From Polynucleobacter kasalickyi (GTDB lineage Bacteria > Pseudomonadota > Gammaproteobacteria > Burkholderiales > Burkholderiaceae): 35,767 nucleotides of DNA. The position numbers were made by a program, and so were the translations under genes. The notes beneath the pieces are model-generated. The model was not told the DNA's origin and made no database searches. It worked only from the letters and a program-made list of their open reading frames with translations. Within the stretch, counting starts at the first letter, position 1. Every line of letters begins with the position of its first letter. Shown here piece after piece: positions 1 through 9,519 of this stretch. The DNA is taken from the NCBI RefSeq assembly GCF_900176405.1, contig NZ_FWXJ01000019.1, positions 1 through 35,767 of the forward strand, written 5' to 3'.

Positions 1-50
1 CGCCGATGATAGTGCGGATTACCCGTGTGAAAGTAGGTAATTGCCAGGCA
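1..50 (+). rRNA. rrf: 5S ribosomal RNA, 3' end only
   Basis: The first 50 bases match the 3' part of bacterial 5S rRNA: a GCCGATG block near the start, an AGTAGG block, and the closing TTGCCAGGCA that pairs with the missing 5' end. The gene is cut by the window edge, so an rRNA operon lies upstream. A terminator follows at once, as expected for the last gene of such an operon. The exact 3' base (50 or 51) is uncertain. Confidence 0.93.
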
Positions 51-58
51 CCTTTAAG

Positions 59-89
59 AAAAACCCAGATCTAACGATCTGGGTTTTTT
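59..89 (+). terminator. Rho-independent terminator of the rRNA operon
   Basis: A perfect 10-bp stem (62-71 with 76-85) has a four-base TAAC loop and is followed by a T-run through 89, with A's on the 5' side. It sits about 10 bases after the 5S rRNA end, so it very likely ends the rRNA transcript and separates it from the tRNA/tuf unit. Confidence 0.93.
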
Positions 90-194
90 GCTTTGAATAT
101 TTGAAAATCCTTGTTCATAATCATTGGTTTTATCGATAATTTGTAGTTCTATTAAAAAATATTGTGTTTTTTTAACTTTCAGCGATATAAATGG

Positions 195-224
195 TTGACA
201 AAATCAACCCTGTTGAAGGACAAT
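195..224 (+). promoter_or_regulatory. Candidate sigma70 promoter for the tRNA-tuf unit
   Basis: A consensus -35 TTGACA lies at 195-200 and a partial -10 GACAAT (4 of 6) at 219-224, with an 18-base spacer. Transcription would start near 231, a few bases before tRNA-Tyr at 236, which suits a tRNA transcript with a short leader. An inverted repeat, GGTTGA (193-198) with TCAACC (204-209), overlaps the -35. The -10 is weak, so an alternative start further upstream (TATAAA at 186-191) cannot be excluded. The rest of 91-235 is AT-rich with nothing else recognised. Confidence 0.5.
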
Positions 225-235
225 CTAAGGTTCTC

Positions 236-321
236 GGAGAGATGCCCGAGCGGCTAAAGGGGGCAGACTGTAAATCTGTTGGCTTACGCCTACGTTGGTT
301 CGAATCCAACTCTCTCCACCA
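236..321 (+). tRNA. tyrT: tRNA-Tyr (anticodon GTA)
   Basis: This 86-base class II tRNA has acceptor arms GGAGAGA (236-242) and TCTCTCC (311-317), discriminator A318 and encoded CCA at 319-321. The anticodon stem 264-267/275-278 encloses a loop with GTA at 270-272. The long variable arm (GGCTTACGCC region) is typical of bacterial tRNA-Tyr, and the T-loop is TTCGAAT. It is the first gene of a tRNA cluster leading into tuf. Confidence 0.97.
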
Positions 322-355
322 GAAGTATTGCAGTAGTGTGTTACGTGTTAGATTT

Positions 356-431
356 GCGGGAGTAGCTCAGCTGGTAGAGCACTTGCCTTCCAAGCAAGAT
401 GTCGCGAGTTCGAACCTCGTCTCCCGCTCCA
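356..431 (+). tRNA. glyT: tRNA-Gly (anticodon TCC)
   Basis: This 76-base tRNA has acceptor arms GCGGGAG (356-362) and CTCCCGC (421-427), discriminator T428 and encoded CCA at 429-431. The anticodon stem CTTGC/GCAAG (382-386/394-398) encloses a loop with TCC at 389-391. The D-loop (AGCTGGTAGAG) and T-loop (TTCGAAC) are canonical. It lies 34 bases after tRNA-Tyr and 21 before tRNA-Thr, so co-transcription is likely. Confidence 0.97.
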
Positions 432-452
432 GTGTGTCAGGTTTGATTGAAC

Positions 453-527
<75 letters not shown>

Positions 528-582
528 TAGTGCACCATATGGTTGGTGATGATTTATAAGATAAATGTAATCTATTAACAGT

Positions 583-1784
583 AGAGGCGGAAATGGCAAA
601 AGAGAAATTTGAACGGACGAAGCCCCACGTTAACGTTGGCACAATTGGTCACGTTGACCACGGTAAAACGACATTAACAGCGGCAATTACAACCGTATTA
701 TCAAAAGCGTTTGGTGGCGAAGCGAAAGCTTACGATCAAATTGATGCTGCTCCAGAAGAAAAGGCACGCGGTATTACGATTAATACAGCCCACGTTGAGT
801 ATGAGACACAGAATCGTCACTATGCTCACGTTGATTGCCCAGGCCACGCTGACTATGTTAAAAACATGATTACTGGTGCTGCTCAGATGGACGGCGCGAT
901 TTTAGTATGTTCAGCAGCTGACGGTCCAATGCCACAAACACGTGAGCACATTTTGTTAGCGCGTCAAGTTGGCGTGCCGTACATTGTTGTGTTTTTGAAC
1001 AAGTGCGACATGGTGGATGACGAAGAGTTGTTAGAACTCGTTGAAATGGAAGTCCGTGAGTTGTTGTCAAAGTATGACTTCCCAGGCGATGACACACCAA
1101 TTATCAAAGGTTCAGCAAAATTAGCATTAGAGGGCGACGAAGGTCCTTTAGGCAAGCAAGCAATTATGGCTTTGGCTGATGCATTAGATACATACATCCC
1201 AACACCTGAGCGTGCTGTTGATGGTACATTCTTGATGCCGGTAGAAGATGTATTCTCTATTTCTGGTCGCGGTACAGTGGTAACAGGCCGTATTGAGCGT
1301 GGTATCGTTAAAGTCGGCGAAGAGATTGAAATCGTCGGTATCAAAGACACACAAAAGACAACATGTACAGGCGTAGAAATGTTCCGTAAGTTGCTAGACC
1401 AAGGTCAAGCAGGCGATAACGTTGGTATCTTGTTACGTGGTACAAAGCGTGAAGATGTAGAGCGTGGTCAAGTATTATGCAAACCAGGTTCAATCCTCCC
1501 ACACACAGAATTCTCAGCAGAGGTTTATGTGTTGTCTAAAGATGAAGGTGGCCGTCATACTCCATTCTTTAACAACTACCGTCCACAGTTCTACTTCCGT
1601 ACAACGGACGTAACTGGCGCGATTGAGTTGCCAAAAGACAAAGAGATGGTAATGCCAGGCGATAACGTACAAATTAGCGTGAAGTTAATTGCACCAATCG
1701 CGATGGAAGAAGGTTTACGTTTTGCGATCCGTGAAGGTGGCCGTACTGTTGGCGCCGGTGTGGTTGCAAAAATTATTGCTTAAG
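583..1784 (+). repeat. Direct repeat, copy 1 of 2 (tuf gene)
   Basis: The 1,202 bases from the tuf ribosome binding site to one base past its stop recur at 17049-18250 (offset 16,466) with only two differences seen: C1006 versus T17472 and C1348 versus T17814. Both are synonymous (Cys TGC/TGT, Asp GAC/GAT). The base before (T582 versus G17048) and the base after (G1785 versus T18251) already differ. This is the pattern left by gene conversion between duplicate tuf genes. Confidence 0.96.
593..1783 (+). CDS. tuf: Elongation factor Tu, copy 1
   Basis: EF-Tu, 396 residues (family about 394-396), is the GTPase that brings aminoacyl-tRNA to the ribosomal A site. The GTP-binding motifs are intact: GHVDHGKT at residues 19-26, DCPGH at 81-85 and NKCD at 136-139. 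Effector residues (RGITI near 59-63) and beta-barrel domains 2 and 3 follow, ending in [10 protein letters not shown]. The start ATG follows a GAGGCGGAA ribosome binding site. The gene lies between tRNA-Thr and tRNA-Trp, so its message is probably processed from a tRNA-containing transcript. The protein is identical to the copy at 17059-18249. No truncation or missing residue is seen. Confidence 0.99.
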   Translation: MAKEKFERTKPHVNVGTIGHVDHGKTTLTAAITTVLSKAFGGEAKAYDQIDAAPEEKARGITINTAHVEYETQNRHYAHVDCPGHADYVKNMITGAAQMDGAILVCSAADGPMPQTREHILLARQVGVPYIVVFLNKCDMVDDEELLELVEMEVRELLSKYDFPGDDTPIIKGSAKLALEGDEGPLGKQAIMALADALDTYIPTPERAVDGTFLMPVEDVFSISGRGTVVTGRIERGIVKVGEEIEIVGIKDTQKTTCTGVEMFRKLLDQGQAGDNVGILLRGTKREDVERGQVLCKPGSILPHTEFSAEVYVLSKDEGGRHTPFFNNYRPQFYFRTTDVTGAIELPKDKEMVMPGDNVQISVKLIAPIAMEEGLRFAIREGGRTVGAGVVAKIIA

Positions 1785-1788
1785 GTAT

Positions 1789-1864
1789 AGGGGTGTAGCT
1801 CAATTGGCAGAGCGTTGGTCTCCAAAACCAAAGGTTGGGGGTTCGATGCCCTCCGCCCCTGCCA
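1789..1864 (+). tRNA. trpT: tRNA-Trp (anticodon CCA)
   Basis: This 76-base tRNA has acceptor arms AGGGGTG (1789-1795) and CGCCCCT (1854-1860, one T-G wobble), discriminator G1861 and encoded CCA at 1862-1864. The anticodon stem TTGGT/ACCAA (1815-1819/1827-1831) encloses a loop with CCA at 1822-1824. It begins 5 bases after the tuf stop codon and ends 22 bases before secE, so all three are probably on one transcript. tRNA-Trp just upstream of secE is a common proteobacterial arrangement. Confidence 0.97.
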
Positions 1865-1886
1865 CCAAAAGCAAGGTTAGAAAATA

Positions 1887-2267
1887 ATGTCAGAACAGAA
1901 AAATTTATCAAGTGAAGTTGTTGAATCCAATTGGGTAGTCGGTGCGGCTATCTTTTTGGTGCTTGGCGCTTTGGTCGGATATTATGGCCTTGTTAATCAA
2001 GGCACAGTTATTCGTCTTGGCGTCTTGCTCGGTGGTTTTGCTCTTGCAATTGGGTTGTTAGCAATTACTTCGAGTGGTAAGAAATTTATAGCATATGCTA
2101 AAGACAGTATTAACGAAACAAAAAAAGTTGTATGGCCTACTCGTAAAGAGAGTACGCAAATGACTTTGATCGTTTTTGCTTTTGTTGCTGTGATGGCAAT
2201 TTTCCTGTGGAGTGCCGATAAGATAATCGAGTGGATTATTTTCTCCGTATTTCTTGGGTGGAAATGA
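1887..2267 (+). CDS. secE: Preprotein translocase subunit SecE
   Basis: SecE clamps and stabilises the SecY channel in the inner membrane. The 126-residue protein is the long, three-segment proteobacterial type (E. coli 127). Hydrophobic stretches lie at about 17-35, 46-65 and 95-122. The conserved amphipathic cytoplasmic helix and hinge ([10 protein letters not shown], about 79-88) precedes the last membrane segment. The gene sits directly upstream of nusG, the usual secE-nusG pair. Its partner secY is in this window at 27930-29273. Confidence 0.97.
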   Translation: MSEQKNLSSEVVESNWVVGAAIFLVLGALVGYYGLVNQGTVIRLGVLLGGFALAIGLLAITSSGKKFIAYAKDSINETKKVVWPTRKESTQMTLIVFAFVAVMAIFLWSADKIIEWIIFSVFLGWK

Positions 2268-2272
2268 TAAAT

Positions 2273-2845
2273 ATGACTAATACAGAAGTTGATCAAAATC
2301 CTCAAGCTGCAGAAAACATGCGTTGGTATGTAATACACGCGTATTCTGGCATGGAAAAGAGTGTCAAAAGAGGCTTAGAAGAGCGAATTGCTAGATCTTC
2401 AATTGCTGAACAGTTCGGTAGAATTCTTGTGCCTTCAGAAGAAGTTATTGAAGTAAAGGGCGGGTCAAAATCAGTAACTGAGCGTCGATTCTTTCCAGGG
2501 TATGTTTTAATCGAAATGCAATTGGGCGATGAGTCTTGGCATTTAGTCAAAAACACACCAAAGGTAACCGGCTTTGTCGGTGGTATCAAAAATAAACCAT
2601 CGCCTATTTCTACAGCCGAAGTTAAAAAAATAATGGATCAAATGCAAGCTGGGGTTGATAAGCCTAAGCCGAAAACATTATTTGAAATTGGTGAAATGGT
2701 CCGAGTCAAAGAAGGTCCGTTTACTGACTTTAATGGCAATGTCGAAGAAGTTAACTATGAAAAGTCAAGATTAAGAGTTTCTGTTACAATTTTTGGTCGC
2801 GGAACTCCAGTGGAATTAGAGTTTGGCCAAGTTGAGAAAATGTAA
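2273..2845 (+). CDS. nusG: Transcription termination/antitermination factor NusG
   Basis: NusG binds the RNA polymerase clamp, suppresses pausing, and links polymerase to Rho or to ribosomal protein S10. From ATG 2273 the protein has 190 residues. The NGN domain begins at [11 protein letters not shown], followed by the conserved [10 protein letters not shown] stretch, and a C-terminal KOW domain contains [13 protein letters not shown]. Two starts are possible: ATG 2264 overlaps the secE stop (ATGA) but lies only about 2 bases from the GGTGG ribosome binding site at 2257-2261; ATG 2273 has better spacing (about 11) and is preferred. An upstream in-frame ATG at 2231 lies inside secE and is unlikely. 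Confidence 0.96.
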   Translation: MTNTEVDQNPQAAENMRWYVIHAYSGMEKSVKRGLEERIARSSIAEQFGRILVPSEEVIEVKGGSKSVTERRFFPGYVLIEMQLGDESWHLVKNTPKVTGFVGGIKNKPSPISTAEVKKIMDQMQAGVDKPKPKTLFEIGEMVRVKEGPFTDFNGNVEEVNYEKSRLRVSVTIFGRGTPVELEFGQVEKM

Positions 2846-2995
2846 TAAAGATTAGTTTGTAGTTAGATGTAATCAGTAGAATAGTTTGGGTGTGTAAACA
2901 CTCTAAACAAGAGGAGCAGAGTTAAGGTTGCCGCTTTAACAACGCGTTTACTCAACAGCGATCGTTAAGAAGATTCGCTTTTAAGGAGTTATACA
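2846..2995 (+). promoter_or_regulatory. rplK leader with candidate promoter and hairpin
   Basis: This 150-base gap precedes the L11-L1 pair. A -10-like TAGAAT lies at 2877-2882 with only a weak -35 (TTTGTA at 2856-2861, spacer 15). A hairpin follows, arms 2884-2893 and 2898-2908 with one bulged T and a GTAA (GNRA) loop. Nearer the gene, AGCGA/TCGCT (about 2958-2980) can pair just before the ribosome binding site AAGGAG. In E. coli a promoter lies here and L1 represses translation from this leader; a similar role here is inferred, and the L1 site itself was not identified. Confidence 0.5.
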
Positions 2996-3427
2996 ATGGC
3001 AAAAAAAATCATTGGCTTTATTAAGCTACAAGTACCTGCGGGTAAAGCGAACCCATCGCCTCCAATCGGACCTGCTTTAGGTCAGCGCGGTTTGAACATC
3101 ATGGAATTCTGTAAAGCATTTAATGCTCAGACACAAGGTGTTGAGCCAGGACTCCCAATTCCAGTCGTAATTACAGCGTTTGCTGATAAGAGCTTCACTT
3201 TCATCATGAAGACTCCTCCAGCAACGACTTTAATTAAGAAAGCCGCTAAGTTGGATAAAGGATCTGCAAGACCACATACTGATAAAGTAGGCAAGATCAC
3301 ACGCGCACAAGTTGAAGACATTGCTAAGGCAAAAATGCCTGATTTAACAGCAGCGAATTTAGAAGCAGCAGTAAGAACAATTGCAGGTAGCGCCCGTTCA
3401 ATGGGTATTACTGTGGAAGGACTCTAA
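2996..3427 (+). CDS. rplK: 50S ribosomal protein L11
   Basis: L11 binds the GTPase-associated region of 23S rRNA at the base of the L7/L12 stalk and takes part in factor-dependent GTP hydrolysis and the stringent response. The 143-residue protein (E. coli 142) has the N-terminal [19 protein letters not shown] signature and the C-terminal rRNA-binding domain ending [13 protein letters not shown]. The start follows AAGGAGTTATACA. rplA follows after 2 bases, so the two are translationally linked, as in the classical L11 operon. Confidence 0.98.
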   Translation: MAKKIIGFIKLQVPAGKANPSPPIGPALGQRGLNIMEFCKAFNAQTQGVEPGLPIPVVITAFADKSFTFIMKTPPATTLIKKAAKLDKGSARPHTDKVGKITRAQVEDIAKAKMPDLTAANLEAAVRTIAGSARSMGITVEGL

Positions 3428-3429
3428 TC

Positions 3430-4125
3430 ATGGCAAAAATTTCAAAAAGATTACAAGCGATCCAATCTAAAGTTGATCGCAATAAACTTTATCCAATTGA
3501 TGAAGCATTGAATCTTGTAAAAGAATGTGCTTCAGCAAAATTTGATGAATCAATTGACGTTGCAGTTCAACTCGGTATTGATGCAAAGAAATCTGACCAA
3601 GTTGTTCGTGGAGCAGTTGTACTTCCAGCTGGAACTGGTAAGTCTGTGCGTGTAGCAGTATTTGCACAAGGTGACAAAGCTGAACAAGCTAAAGCTGCTG
3701 GTGCTGATATTGTCGGTATGGAAGATTTAGCAGAGCAAATCAAAGGCGGTACGATGGACTTTGACGTGTTAATTGCGTCTCCAGACACAATGAGAATTGT
3801 TGGTGCTCTAGGCCAAATTCTTGGACCACGTGGTTTGATGCCAAACCCTAAAGTTGGTACTGTAACTCCAGACGTAGCAACTGCTGTTAAAAATGCAAAA
3901 GCAGGTCAAGTGCAGTTCAGAGTTGATAAAGCTGGAATTATTCATGCAACTATTGGCCGTCGTTCCTTTGAGCCAAGTGCATTAAAGAGTAACTTATCTG
4001 CATTACTTGACGCTCTTAGCAAAGCTAAGCCAGCTACAAGTAAAGGTGTCTATTTAAGAAAAGTTGCTGTCTCTAGCACGATGGGTGTAGGTGTCCGCGT
4101 CGAGCAGTCTTCTATTAACGCTTAA
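3430..4125 (+). CDS. rplA: 50S ribosomal protein L1
   Basis: L1 forms the mobile L1 stalk that helps release deacylated tRNA from the E site. In many bacteria it also represses the L11-L1 message. The protein has 231 residues (E. coli 234). It carries the conserved [16 protein letters not shown] stretch in the middle and [16 protein letters not shown] near the C terminus. It starts 2 bases after the rplK stop and is followed by a 163-base leader before rplJ. Confidence 0.98.
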   Translation: MAKISKRLQAIQSKVDRNKLYPIDEALNLVKECASAKFDESIDVAVQLGIDAKKSDQVVRGAVVLPAGTGKSVRVAVFAQGDKAEQAKAAGADIVGMEDLAEQIKGGTMDFDVLIASPDTMRIVGALGQILGPRGLMPNPKVGTVTPDVATAVKNAKAGQVQFRVDKAGIIHATIGRRSFEPSALKSNLSALLDALSKAKPATSKGVYLRKVAVSSTMGVGVRVEQSSINA

Positions 4126-4288
4126 ATAGTAAAAAGAACTTTGGGTCGTTGATGTAAAAGTCAGCGGCCATCAAAGACCGTTGGCGGAGTAACCCTTAAT
4201 GAGAAATCACCAACGTAGATGGCGAACCTGAAAAGAATTCGCTGATGTGCAACCCCTCATGGAAACATGGGGATAAATGGAGTTAAAC
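4126..4288 (+). promoter_or_regulatory. rplJ leader, likely L10-(L7/L12) autoregulatory RNA
   Basis: This 163-base gap has several possible pairings. CGTTGG (about 4179-4184) can pair with CCAACG (about 4210-4215) and GCGAA (4222-4226) with TTCGC (4238-4242). A hairpin directly before the ribosome binding site pairs CATG (4258-4261) with CATG (4266-4269) around a GAAA tetraloop and extends as CCC (4254-4256) with GGG (4270-4272) over a bulged T. The rplJ leader is the established target of L10-(L7/L12) repression in E. coli. The equivalent role here rests on position and structure only. Confidence 0.6.
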
Positions 4289-4792
4289 ATGCCTTTAAAT
4301 TTGGATGACAAAAAAGCGGTAGTGGCTGATATTGGTGCGCAAGTTGCCAGTGCTCAGACCATTGTACTAGCTGAGTATCGCGGCATTCCAGTGGGCGAAT
4401 TGACAAAACTTCGTGCAAGTGCGAGAGAGCAAGGCGTATATTTACGCGTATTGAAAAATACTTTGGCTCGTCGTGCTGTACAAGGTACGCAGTTCGAAGC
4501 ATTGGGTGAGTCGATGGTTGGCCCGCTGATTTACGGCATTTCTGTAGATCCGATCGCTTCAGCAAGAGTCTTAAATGACTTTTCTAAAACGAAAGATACC
4601 TTAGTAATCAAAGCAGGTTCATATAACGGGAAACAACTAGACGTTGAAGGTGTTAAAGCGCTAGCAAGTATCCCAGGTCGTGAACAGTTAATCTCTATGT
4701 TACTAGGTGTAATGTTAGCCCCTGTATCGAGCATGGCTCGTGTTCTAGGTGCGGTAGCAGCACAGAAATCCGAAGAAGCGCCTGCTGCTTAA
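4289..4792 (+). CDS. rplJ: 50S ribosomal protein L10
   Basis: L10 anchors L7/L12 dimers to the ribosome through its C-terminal helix, forming the stalk that recruits GTPase factors. From ATG 4289 the protein is 167 residues (E. coli 165), beginning [15 protein letters not shown]. An in-frame ATG at 4277 overlaps the ribosome binding site; GGAG at 4279-4282 is correctly spaced for 4289, which was chosen. [13 protein letters not shown] near residues 55-67 is the usual rRNA-binding region. rplL follows after 43 bases. Confidence 0.97.
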   Translation: MPLNLDDKKAVVADIGAQVASAQTIVLAEYRGIPVGELTKLRASAREQGVYLRVLKNTLARRAVQGTQFEALGESMVGPLIYGISVDPIASARVLNDFSKTKDTLVIKAGSYNGKQLDVEGVKALASIPGREQLISMLLGVMLAPVSSMARVLGAVAAQKSEEAPAA

Positions 4793-4835
4793 AAGCATTA
4801 GTCGCATTTCAACATGAATGAATTAGGAGTTAAAA

Positions 4836-5204
4836 ATGGCAATTACTAAAGAAGAAATTATTGAAGCAGTAGGAAATATGTCTGTAATGGACTTGAATGA
4901 CTTAGTTAAAGCATTCGAAGAGAAGTTTGGCGTATCAGCAGCAGCTATGGCTGTAGCTGGTCCTGGTGCTGCAGCTGCAGTTGCTGAAGAGCAAACTGAG
5001 TTCAACGTTATTCTTGCTGAAGTTGGCGCGAATAAAGTTTCAGTTATTAAAGCTGTTCGTGAAATTACAGGTCTTGGCCTTAAAGAAGCGAAAGATTTGG
5101 TTGATGGTGCACCAAAAGCAGTTAAAGAAGGTGTTGATAAAGCCGCAGCTGAAGATGCTAAAAAGAAATTGGAAGACGCTGGCGCGAAGGTCGAACTCAA
5201 GTAA
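4836..5204 (+). CDS. rplL: 50S ribosomal protein L7/L12
   Basis: L7/L12 is the multicopy stalk protein that contacts EF-Tu, EF-G and other factors. The 122-residue protein has an N-terminal dimerisation and L10-binding domain (about 1-35), an alanine/glycine-rich hinge (about 36-52) and the C-terminal factor-binding domain with [21 protein letters not shown] good GGAGT ribosome binding site precedes the start. It is followed by the 213-base structured gap before rpoB, consistent with L12 being needed in excess over polymerase. Confidence 0.98.
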   Translation: MAITKEEIIEAVGNMSVMDLNDLVKAFEEKFGVSAAAMAVAGPGAAAAVAEEQTEFNVILAEVGANKVSVIKAVREITGLGLKEAKDLVDGAPKAVKEGVDKAAAEDAKKKLEDAGAKVELK

Positions 5205-5417
5205 TGAATATGTGGTGGTTAATACCCACCACATTATCGATTTGAGAGGTTTGGTTAGTAGCCAAACCAGATAATTTAATGAGTTATCTGGTTTGCCTTC
5301 TGATACGACTGCAGTAGGCAAATTTGGTCGGGTACGCCGTTGTGCGTGCTGTCCGCCAGAGCTTGGTAGAGGCCGAGCACCAAATCCCCCTTTTCAGTCG
5401 CCGAATTCGGAGATGAC
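5205..5417 (+). promoter_or_regulatory. rplL-rpoB gap with mutually exclusive hairpins
   Basis: Three local structures stand out. Hairpin 1 pairs 5211-5218 with 5226-5233 (8 bp). Hairpin 2 pairs GGTTTGG 5248-5254 with CCAAACC 5262-5268. Hairpin 3 pairs 5263-5274 with 5284-5295 (12 perfect bp, 9-base loop) and uses almost the same bases as the 3' arm of hairpin 2, so 2 and 3 cannot form together. None is followed by a T-run. A longer-range pair, 5322-5328 with 5379-5385, encloses a GC-rich stretch before rpoB. In E. coli this gap holds an attenuator and an RNase III site; a comparable partial terminator or processing role is inferred. Confidence 0.7.
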
Positions 5418-8400
5418 ATGGCTTATAGCTTCACCGAACGCAAGCGCATCCGTAAGAGCTTTGCTAAGCGCCTGAATAATCATCAGGTACCCTATTTACT
5501 AACAACTCAGCTTGAGTCTTATACAAAATTTTTGCAAGAAAGAGTTGGTAGCCTTTCACGTCAAAATGAAGGTCTTCAGGCTGCATTTTTATCTATCTTC
5601 CCAATCGTATCCAATAATGGCTACGCAAAGATGGAATATGTTTCCTATCAATTATCAGCTCCTCCATTCGACGTTAAAGAATGTCAACAACGTGGCTTAA
5701 CATTCCATTCAGCGTTGAGAGCTAAAGTTCGTTTAATTATTAACGATCGTGAAAACCCAACTAAAGTAAAAGAAATTAAAGAACAAGAAGTGTACATGGG
5801 CGAAATTCCGCTGATGACAGATACTGGTTCTTTTGTTATTAACGGTACAGAGCGTGTAATCGTATCTCAGTTACACCGTTCACCTGGCGTGTTCTTCGAA
5901 CACGATAAAGGCAAAACACATAGTTCAGGAAAACTCTTGTTTTCAGCAAGAATTATTCCTTACCGTGGCTCATGGTTAGATTTCGAATTTGATCCTAAAG
6001 ACATCCTGTATTTCCGTGTCGACCGTAGACGTAAAATGCCAGTAACTATTTTGTTAAAGGCATTAGGTTTAAACGACGAACAAATCCTCGCTAACTTCTT
6101 TAATTTTGATCATATTGAAATTAATAACGAAGGCGTTTCAATCGAATTCGTACCAGCAAGATTACGTGGTGAAGTTGCAAGGTTTGATATTAAAGACCGC
6201 GATGACAAAGTGATCGTTGCAAAAGATAAACGTATTAACGCGAAACATATTAGAGAATTAGAAGCTGCTAACACTAAATCAATCCTAGCTCCTGATGAGT
6301 ATTTGATTGGTCGAGTATTAGCAAAGAATATTATTGATGAAGAAACTGGTGAAGTTCTTGCACATGCTAACGATGAAGTGAGCGATGACATTCTAGGCAA
6401 ACTAAGAGTTGCAGGAATTACCAAGGTTGAAACAATCTATATCAATGATTTAGATCAAGGCTCATTCATTTCACAAACATTACGTGGCGATGAAATTGCT
6501 GGACAGCCAGAAGCGAGAATTGCGATTTATCGTATGATGAGACCTGGCGAGCCACCTACAGAAGATGCTGTAGAGGCCCTCTTCCAGAGATTGTTCTTCA
6601 ACGAAGATAGTTATGACCTATCAAGAGTTGGACGTATGAAAGTGAATAGTCGTTTGAATCGTCCAGAAATGGAAGGTTCAATGGTTCTTTCTCATGAAGA
6701 TATTCTAGATACGATTAAATTACTCGTTGACTTAAGAAACGGTAAAGGCGAAGTTGATGATATCGATCACTTAGGAAATCGTCGTGTTCGTTGCGTCGGT
6801 GAGTTGGCAGAAAATCAATTCCGTGCAGGTTTAGCAAGAGTTGAGCGTGCTGTGAAAGAAAGATTGGGACAAGCAGAAACAGAAAACTTGATGCCTCATG
6901 ATTTGATTAATAGCAAACCAATTTCATCAGCCATCAGAGAGTTCTTTGGATCATCTCAGTTATCTCAGTTTATGGATCAAACAAATCCGTTATCTGAAAT
7001 TACTCATAAACGTCGTATTTCAGCACTTGGCCCTGGTGGTTTAACACGTGAGAGAGCTGGCTTCGAAGTTCGTGACGTGCATCCAACCCATTATGGTCGT
7101 GTATGCCCGATTGAAACTCCTGAAGGACCAAACATTGGATTGATTAACTCACTCGCTTTGTTTGCTCGTTTAAATGAGCACGGCTTCTTAGAAACACCTT
7201 ACCGTAAAGTTATAGACAATAAGGTCACGGAACAAGTAGATTATTTATCTGCTATCGAAGAAGCGAAATACGTAATTGCTCAGGCAAACGCAACCATTGA
7301 TGAAAATGGCTTGTTAGCTGATGAATTAGTTTCATCACGCGAAGCTGGCGAAACAAAAATGGTTACACCTGATCGTATTAACTACATCGACGTTGCGCCA
7401 AGTCAAATTGTTTCCGCAGCAGCATCAATTGTGCCGTTCTTAGAGCATGATGATGCGAACCGTGCGTTGATGGGTGCGAACATGCAACGTCAAGCCGTAC
7501 CATGTTTGAGACCAAGCAAGCCACTCGTTGGTACTGGTTTGGAAAGAATTGTGGCGGTTGACTCAGGTACAGTAGTCATGGCAACCCGTGGCGGTATTGT
7601 TGATTATGTAGATGCTAACCGTATCGTTATTCGTGTAAACGATGACGAAACAGCAGCAGGTGAAGTTGGTGTAGATATTTATAATCTCATCAAATACACA
7701 AGATCTAATCAAAATACCAACATCAATCAACGTCCGATTGTCAGAGTTGGTGATCAGATTGCCCGTGGCGATGTCGTTGCTGATGGAGCTTCTACTGACT
7801 TAGGTGAATTAGCACTTGGTCAAAATATGACCATTGCCTTTATGCCTTGGAACGGCTATAACTTCGAAGATTCAATTTTGATTTCAGAAAAAGTTGTAGC
7901 AGAAGACCGTTACACCTCAATCCACATTGAAGAGTTGAACGTTGTTGCTCGCGATACAAAATTAGGACCTGAAGATATTACACGTGATATTTCAAACTTG
8001 GCTGAGTCACAATTAAGCCGTTTGGATGAAAGCGGTATTGTTTATATCGGTGCTGAAGTTGAAGCTGGTGATGTATTAGTTGGAAAAGTTACACCAAAAG
8101 GTGAAACTCAACTAACACCAGAAGAAAAACTATTACGTGCAATTTTCGGTGAAAAAGCTTCAGATGTAAAAGATACCTCATTAAGAGTGCCTTCAGGAAT
8201 GACGGGTACTGTGATTGATGTGCAAGTGTTTACTCGTGAAGGCGTAGAAAGAGACCAACGTGCTCAATCTATTATTCAGGAAGAATTACATCGCTATCGT
8301 TTGGACTTGAATGATCAGTTAAGAATTGTTGAAGGCGATGCCTTTAGTCGTTTAGAAAAACTCTTCATTGGTAAGATTGCAAATGGCGGTCCAGGCAAGT

Positions 8401-9518
8401 TAAACAAAGGTACAGCGATTACTAAAGAGTATCTCTCCACTGTTGAAAAATACCATTGGTTTGATATTCGTTTGGCTGACGAAGAGTTTGCAGCGCAAGT
8501 GGAGTCTATTAAAGAAGCAATTGAGCTCAAGCGTAAACAGTTTGAAGAAGCGTACTCTGAAAAGAATCGTAAATTAACTCAGGGTGATGAACTACAACCT
8601 GGCGTAACGAAAATGGTTAAGGTGTATTTAGCTGTTAAGAGACGCTTGCAGCCTGGTGACAAGATGGCCGGACGTCACGGAAATAAAGGGGTGGTTTCGA
8701 AAATTGCTCCAGTGGAAGATATGCCTTACATGGCAGACGGTACTGCAGTAGATATCGTTTTGAATCCGCTAGGTGTTCCATCACGTATGAACGTTGGTCA
8801 GATTTTAGAAAGCCATTTAGGTTGGGCAGCACTTGGTATTGGTAAGCGCATCACAGCAATGTTACAAGCGCAAGCAAAAATCCAAGAGTTGCGTACATTC
8901 CTCAATAGCCTCTATAACGAAACAGGCCGTGTTGAAGATTTGGATAGTTTGACAGATGACGAAATCCTTGAGTTAGCAAGAAACTTACGTCAGGGTTCAC
9001 CGTTTGCAACGCCAGTATTTGATGGTGCTACAGAGGCAGAAATCGCAAAGATGTTGAATTTAGCATATCCAGAGGAAGTTGCTGGACCATTGCAAATGAA
9101 TGCATCCCGTCAACAAATGAAACTATTTGATGGCCAGACTGGTGATGCTTTTGAGAGAAACGTAACCGTTGGTGTGATGCACGTATTGAAGTTACATCAC
9201 TTAGTTGATGACAAGATGCATGCACGTTCAACAGGACCTTACTCACTCGTTACTCAGCAGCCGCTCGGTGGTAAAGCTCAATTCGGTGGTCAGCGTTTCG
9301 GTGAGATGGAAGTTTGGGCGCTTGAAGCTTATGGTGCCTCTTACGTATTACAAGAGATGCTCACGGTTAAATCTGATGACGTTAATGGACGTACGAAGGT
9401 GTACGAAAGTATTGTTAAAGGCGAGCACACTATTGAGGCAGGAATGCCTGAGTCCTTCAATGTTCTAGTAAAAGAAATTAGATCATTGGGTATAGATATC
9501 GATATGGAGCGTAATTAA
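5418..9518 (+). CDS. rpoB: DNA-directed RNA polymerase subunit beta
   Basis: The beta subunit forms one half of the polymerase active cleft and the rifampicin pocket. It has 1,366 residues (E. coli 1,342; Burkholderiales about 1,368). The rifampicin region is conserved, with [16 protein letters not shown] and [14 protein letters not shown]520, H530 and S535 correspond to E. coli 516, 526 and 531 and are the susceptible-type residues. The nucleotide-contacting [12 protein letters not shown] block and a C-terminal end matching the family are present. GGAG at 5409-5412 sets the start. rpoC begins one base after the stop. Confidence 0.99.
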   Translation: MAYSFTERKRIRKSFAKRLNNHQVPYLLTTQLESYTKFLQERVGSLSRQNEGLQAAFLSIFPIVSNNGYAKMEYVSYQLSAPPFDVKECQQRGLTFHSALRAKVRLIINDRENPTKVKEIKEQEVYMGEIPLMTDTGSFVINGTERVIVSQLHRSPGVFFEHDKGKTHSSGKLLFSARIIPYRGSWLDFEFDPKDILYFRVDRRRKMPVTILLKALGLNDEQILANFFNFDHIEINNEGVSIEFVPARLRGEVARFDIKDRDDKVIVAKDKRINAKHIRELEAANTKSILAPDEYLIGRVLAKNIIDEETGEVLAHANDEVSDDILGKLRVAGITKVETIYINDLDQGSFISQTLRGDEIAGQPEARIAIYRMMRPGEPPTEDAVEALFQRLFFNEDSYDLSRVGRMKVNSRLNRPEMEGSMVLSHEDILDTIKLLVDLRNGKGEVDDIDHLGNRRVRCVGELAENQFRAGLARVERAVKERLGQAETENLMPHDLINSKPISSAIREFFGSSQLSQFMDQTNPLSEITHKRRISALGPGGLTRERAGFEVRDVHPTHYGRVCPIETPEGPNIGLINSLALFARLNEHGFLETPYRKVIDNKVTEQVDYLSAIEEAKYVIAQANATIDENGLLADELVSSREAGETKMVTPDRINYIDVAPSQIVSAAASIVPFLEHDDANRALMGANMQRQAVPCLRPSKPLVGTGLERIVAVDSGTVVMATRGGIVDYVDANRIVIRVNDDETAAGEVGVDIYNLIKYTRSNQNTNINQRPIVRVGDQIARGDVVADGASTDLGELALGQNMTIAFMPWNGYNFEDSILISEKVVAEDRYTSIHIEELNVVARDTKLGPEDITRDISNLAESQLSRLDESGIVYIGAEVEAGDVLVGKVTPKGETQLTPEEKLLRAIFGEKASDVKDTSLRVPSGMTGTVIDVQVFTREGVERDQRAQSIIQEELHRYRLDLNDQLRIVEGDAFSRLEKLFIGKIANGGPGKLNKGTAITKEYLSTVEKYHWFDIRLADEEFAAQVESIKEAIELKRKQFEEAYSEKNRKLTQGDELQPGVTKMVKVYLAVKRRLQPGDKMAGRHGNKGVVSKIAPVEDMPYMADGTAVDIVLNPLGVPSRMNVGQILESHLGWAALGIGKRITAMLQAQAKIQELRTFLNSLYNETGRVEDLDSLTDDEILELARNLRQGSPFATPVFDGATEAEIAKMLNLAYPEEVAGPLQMNASRQQMKLFDGQTGDAFERNVTVGVMHVLKLHHLVDDKMHARSTGPYSLVTQQPLGGKAQFGGQRFGEMEVWALEAYGASYVLQEMLTVKSDDVNGRTKVYESIVKGEHTIEAGMPESFNVLVKEIRSLGIDIDMERN

Positions 9519-9519
9519 T

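Noticed and set aside
870..1350. Antisense frames inside tuf, repeated at 17336-17810
   Set aside because: They repeat only because the tuf genes are duplicated; shadow frames of a strongly codon-biased gene.
4966..5274. Frame of 102 codons overlapping rplL in another frame
   Set aside because: Lys/Leu-rich shadow of the rplL coding sequence; rplL is unmistakable.
5293..5475. 60-codon frame running into rpoB
   Set aside because: It lies across the structured rpoB leader and the rpoB start in a different frame, with no ribosome binding site.
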